This document shows, piece by piece, positions 61,902 to 64,000 of a stretch of DNA of 64,000 nucleotides. The position numbers were made by a program, and so were the translations under genes. The DNA comes from Pseudomonas tructae. Lineage in GTDB: Bacteria; Pseudomonadota; Gammaproteobacteria; Pseudomonadales; Pseudomonadaceae. Position 1 is the first letter of the stretch, and each line of letters starts with the position of its first letter. Location: contig NZ_CP035952.1 in NCBI RefSeq assembly GCF_004214895.1, positions 1,808,501-1,872,500 on the forward strand, given 5' to 3'. Under the pieces are notes generated by a model, which ran no database searches, had not been told where the DNA came from, and saw nothing but the letters and a program-made list of their open reading frames with translations.

Positions 61902-62501
61902 ATGTCCAGAATCCACTGCGAGCGCTGCCTGCGCCCCCAAAGCCATTGCCTTTGCCCTCTGATCCCGTCCCTGGATAGCCGCACTCGCGTGCTGTTGCTG
62001 CAGCACCCCAGTGAAGTGCAGCATGCCCTCAATACCGCCAAGCTGGTGGCGCTTGGCTTGCGCAATGCCCAGTTGTGCGTGGGCGAAGTGTTCGAGGACC
62101 TGGCGCCGCTGCTGGAGCAACCGCAGTACCGCAGTGCCTTGCTGTTCCCCGGTGATCAGGCGCAGCCGCTGGTGGCCTATACCGATGACCGTGATGAGCG
62201 GCCATGGCAATTGGTGGTGCCTGATGGCACCTGGCGCAAGGCGAGCAAGTTGCTGCATTTGAACCCGTTGTTGGGCGCATTGCCGCGAGTGACCCTGGCC
62301 CAGGTGCTACCTTCGCGCTATCGCCTGCGCAAGGCGCCGCAGCCAGGAGCGCTGTCGACCCTGGAAGCGGTGGTGCAGGCGTTGAATGCGCTGGAGGCGC
62401 CGCAGCACTTTGATGCGCTGTTAAAACCGTTCGAGGCGCTGATCGAGGGGCAGATCGCGGCGATGGGGCGTGAGACGTACGAGCGTAATCATTTGCGTTG
62501 A
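61902..62501 (+). CDS. tapT: DTW-domain tRNA-uridine aminocarboxypropyltransferase
   Basis: A 199-aa DTW-domain protein of the YfiP/TapT group, which adds acp to uridine 47 of tRNA from S-adenosylmethionine. The Cys-rich start CERCLRPQSHCLC, the eponymous region VPDGTWRKASKLLHL (DGTW) and SRYRLRKAPQPGALSTLE are present. The start at 61902 follows AGGAG at 61891-61895. Gene-specific action on tRNA is inferred from family. Confidence 0.88.
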   Translation: MSRIHCERCLRPQSHCLCPLIPSLDSRTRVLLLQHPSEVQHALNTAKLVALGLRNAQLCVGEVFEDLAPLLEQPQYRSALLFPGDQAQPLVAYTDDRDERPWQLVVPDGTWRKASKLLHLNPLLGALPRVTLAQVLPSRYRLRKAPQPGALSTLEAVVQALNALEAPQHFDALLKPFEALIEGQIAAMGRETYERNHLR

Positions 62502-62516
62502 TTTTTACGACTGCAG

Positions 62517-62597
62517 CGCGGGGCAAGCCCGCTCCCACAGCCTATTGCTGATCTCTGTGGGAGCGGCGGTGCGACGCCTCGACTTGCCCCGCGATGC
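62517..62597. repeat. REP pair with one enlarged variant copy
   Basis: A normal REP copy (about 62517-62541) faces a variant copy (62556-62595) in which CGGTGCGACGCCTCGA is present between GTGGGAGCGG and CTTGCCCCGCG. The extra stretch contains its own small palindrome (GGCG / CGCC). Confidence 0.75.
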
Positions 62598-62604
62598 GAA
62601 CGCC

Positions 62605-63960
62605 TCAGCGTTCGCGCATGGCCTCGGTGCGCGCCTTGAGCACCGGCTTGAGCAGGTAGTCGAGCACGCTCTTGTGCCCGGTGATGATATCCACCGTGGC
62701 GGTCATGCCCGGGATGATCAGCAGCGGCTTGTTGTCCCCGCCCAGGTGGTTTTTGTCCGTGCGCACCTGGATCAGATAGAAGGCGTTGCCCTTGTCGTCG
62801 GTGACGGTGTCGGCGCTGATCAGTTCGAGCTTGGCCTTCAGCCCGCCGTAGATGGTGTAGTCATAGGCGCTGAACTTGACCATCGCCGATTGCCCGGGGT
62901 GCAGGAAGGCGACATCCTGCGGACGCACCTTGGCCTCGATCAGCAGGTTGTCCTCCAGCGGCACAATCTCCAGCAGGTCGCTGCCGGGCTGGACCACGCC
63001 GCCGATGGTGTTGACCTTGAGCAGTTTGATGATCCCGTGCACCGGTGAAACCACCGTTGTGCGCGTCACCCGGTCATCGATGGCGATGCTCGAGGCGGTG
63101 ATTTTCGACAGATCGGTGCGCTTCTCGTTGAGCTCCTTGGCGGCCTCCGAACGGAAGCCCGCTTCGGCTTCTTCTATCTTGCTCTTGATCTCGGCCACTG
63201 CGGCCTCGGCCCGAGGGATCGCCAGGCTGGTGGCATTGAGCGAGCCCCGGGCCTCAACGGCGCTGCGCTTGAGGCGCAGGATCTCCACCGGTGAAATCGC
63301 CCCGGTGCCCACCAGCGGCGTGGACATGTTCAGCTCCTGCTGCAGCAGGGCCAGGGCCGAGCGGTACTGTTCGACTTTGGAGCGAAACTCGGCCAGCTCC
63401 TGGGTTTTCTGCCGCAGTTGTTCATTGAGGGTCTGCTTCTCGCTGGACAGGCGCCGTTGTCGCGACTGGTACAGTGACAGCTCGTCTTCGGCCACCTGTG
63501 GCGCCTTGCTGCGTACTTCTTCGGAGAGCTGGAACGGCCGGCCCTCGGCTTCGGCCGAGAGGCGTTCAACTTGTGCGGTGAGGGCAAAGCGGTCGGCCTC
63601 GCTCTCGCCCTTGTTGGAGAGGAAGCGAGTGTCGTCCAGGCGCAGCAGGGTATCGCCCTTGTTCACCATCTGCCCTTCGCGCACGAAAATCTCGGTGACG
63701 ATGCCGCCTTCAAGGTTCTGGATCACCTGGACCTTGCTCGACGGAATGGCCTTGCCTTCGCCCATGGTCACTTCATCGAGCACGGCGAGTTTGGCCCAGA
63801 GCAACGCCACCAGCAGCAAGGCGGCGGCAAGCCACACGGTAATGCGCGACAGGCGCGGAGAGTCCTGCAGGGTGGCACTGGCCACGTCGGGCATGAACTC
63901 GCGCTCGGCAGTCTTGCCGAAACTCTGGAAGTAACTGCGCAGGCCTTGGCTTACGGACAT
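62605..63960 (-). CDS. HlyD-family type I secretion periplasmic adaptor (LapC/PrtE-like)
   Basis: A 451-aa membrane fusion protein. A single transmembrane helix at about 40-58 (VWLAAALLLVALLWAKLAV) is followed by a biotinyl-lipoyl-like hairpin (VIQNLEGGIVTEIFVREGQMV), a long coiled-coil region of about 170 residues (QVERLSAEAEGRPFQL, EEAEAGFRSEAAKELNEKR) and the C-terminal LIVTGHKSV-type beta barrel. It links the inner-membrane ABC protein to a TolC-like channel to export a large protein, probably an adhesin of the LapA type. Its ABC partner probably lies off the right edge. Confidence 0.92.
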   Translation of the reverse strand: MSVSQGLRSYFQSFGKTAEREFMPDVASATLQDSPRLSRITVWLAAALLLVALLWAKLAVLDEVTMGEGKAIPSSKVQVIQNLEGGIVTEIFVREGQMVNKGDTLLRLDDTRFLSNKGESEADRFALTAQVERLSAEAEGRPFQLSEEVRSKAPQVAEDELSLYQSRQRRLSSEKQTLNEQLRQKTQELAEFRSKVEQYRSALALLQQELNMSTPLVGTGAISPVEILRLKRSAVEARGSLNATSLAIPRAEAAVAEIKSKIEEAEAGFRSEAAKELNEKRTDLSKITASSIAIDDRVTRTTVVSPVHGIIKLLKVNTIGGVVQPGSDLLEIVPLEDNLLIEAKVRPQDVAFLHPGQSAMVKFSAYDYTIYGGLKAKLELISADTVTDDKGNAFYLIQVRTDKNHLGGDNKPLLIIPGMTATVDIITGHKSVLDYLLKPVLKARTEAMRER

Positions 63961-63972
63961 GGATGGACCCCC

Positions 63973-64000
63973 CTAGAGCGCCGCGCCGACGCGGCCTTTG
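63973..64000 (-). CDS. Extreme C-terminus of an upstream gene, probably the type I ABC ATPase
   Basis: The last eight codons, KGRVGAAL and a stop, are readable on the minus strand, 12 nt upstream of the adaptor start. The short spacing suggests the same operon, and in T1SS operons the ABC exporter gene usually precedes the adaptor. The eight residues alone do not identify it. Confidence 0.3.

Noticed and set aside
1..64000. tRNA, rRNA, CRISPR, insertion sequence, prophage or integrase
   Set aside because: Scanned by eye for typical tRNA ends, repeat-spacer arrays, transposase motifs and integrase signatures; none was convincing.

Overview
The window reads as a chromosomal segment of a Pseudomonas of the P. 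putida / P. fluorescens type. The evidence is high GC with strong GC3 bias, dense operons, typical pseudomonad genes (aceK, hrpA, a fadD2-fadD1 pair next to a MaoC/PhaJ hydratase, gbuA-gbuR, an Aer-like receptor, a PA1414-type small protein), and repeated intergenic palindromes with the core GTGGGAGCGGGCTTGCCCCGCG (read in two halves), a Pseudomonas REP family. From memory, much of the gene order from about 27.6 kb onward resembles P. putida KT2440 around PP_4519-PP_4552. I could not check this.

Layout. 1-9.6 kb: an 11-gene minus-strand catabolic and uptake cluster. In transcription order it is a NitT/TauT-type ABC importer (ATPase, binding protein, permease), SDR, cupin, alpha/beta hydrolase, IclR regulator, second SDR, TPP-dependent decarboxylase-like enzyme, aspartate-dehydrogenase-family protein and an aldehyde dehydrogenase cut by the window edge. 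I recall the same order at PA3504-PA3514 of P. aeruginosa. The substrate is unknown to me, and this is the best candidate for an undescribed system. 9.9-18.7 kb: housekeeping and small genes (DMT exporter, aceK, lipoprotein, CvfB-like RNA-binding protein, a Cys-rich repeat protein, CsbD, YihY, second peptide deformylase). 18.7-25.3 kb: accessory genes (an AA10 LPMO-like protein without a signal peptide, an Ada protein with a damaged sensor domain in a MocR-alkA-ada operon, a Ser/Thr dehydratase, an orphan HicB-like protein, a LysE exporter, an AAC(6')-like acetyltransferase). 25.4-27.6 kb: a DGPF protein with an ECF42-type sigma factor. 27.6-35.7 kb: fatty-acid and polyamine catabolism (PhaJ-like, lipase, FadD2, FadD1, PuuB, PuuA). 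36.1-43.8 kb: hrpA, a KAS III enzyme, an ECF sigma / zinc anti-sigma pair and a phosphate-type porin. 43.9-56.2 kb: assorted metabolic, transport and RNA-helicase genes. 56.2-60.1 kb: an Anr-box-controlled PA1414-like small gene, then symporter, gbuA and divergent gbuR. 60.2-64 kb: Aer-like receptor, DTW-domain tRNA modification enzyme and a type I secretion adaptor whose partner ABC gene probably runs off the right edge.

Functional links. PuuA/PuuB and GbuA both feed amine and guanidine carbon into GABA. FadD2/FadD1 and PhaJ connect fatty acids to beta-oxidation and, where present, PHA synthesis. MocR-AlkA-Ada looks like an alkylation-repair unit. No rRNA, tRNA, CRISPR array, insertion sequence or prophage was seen.
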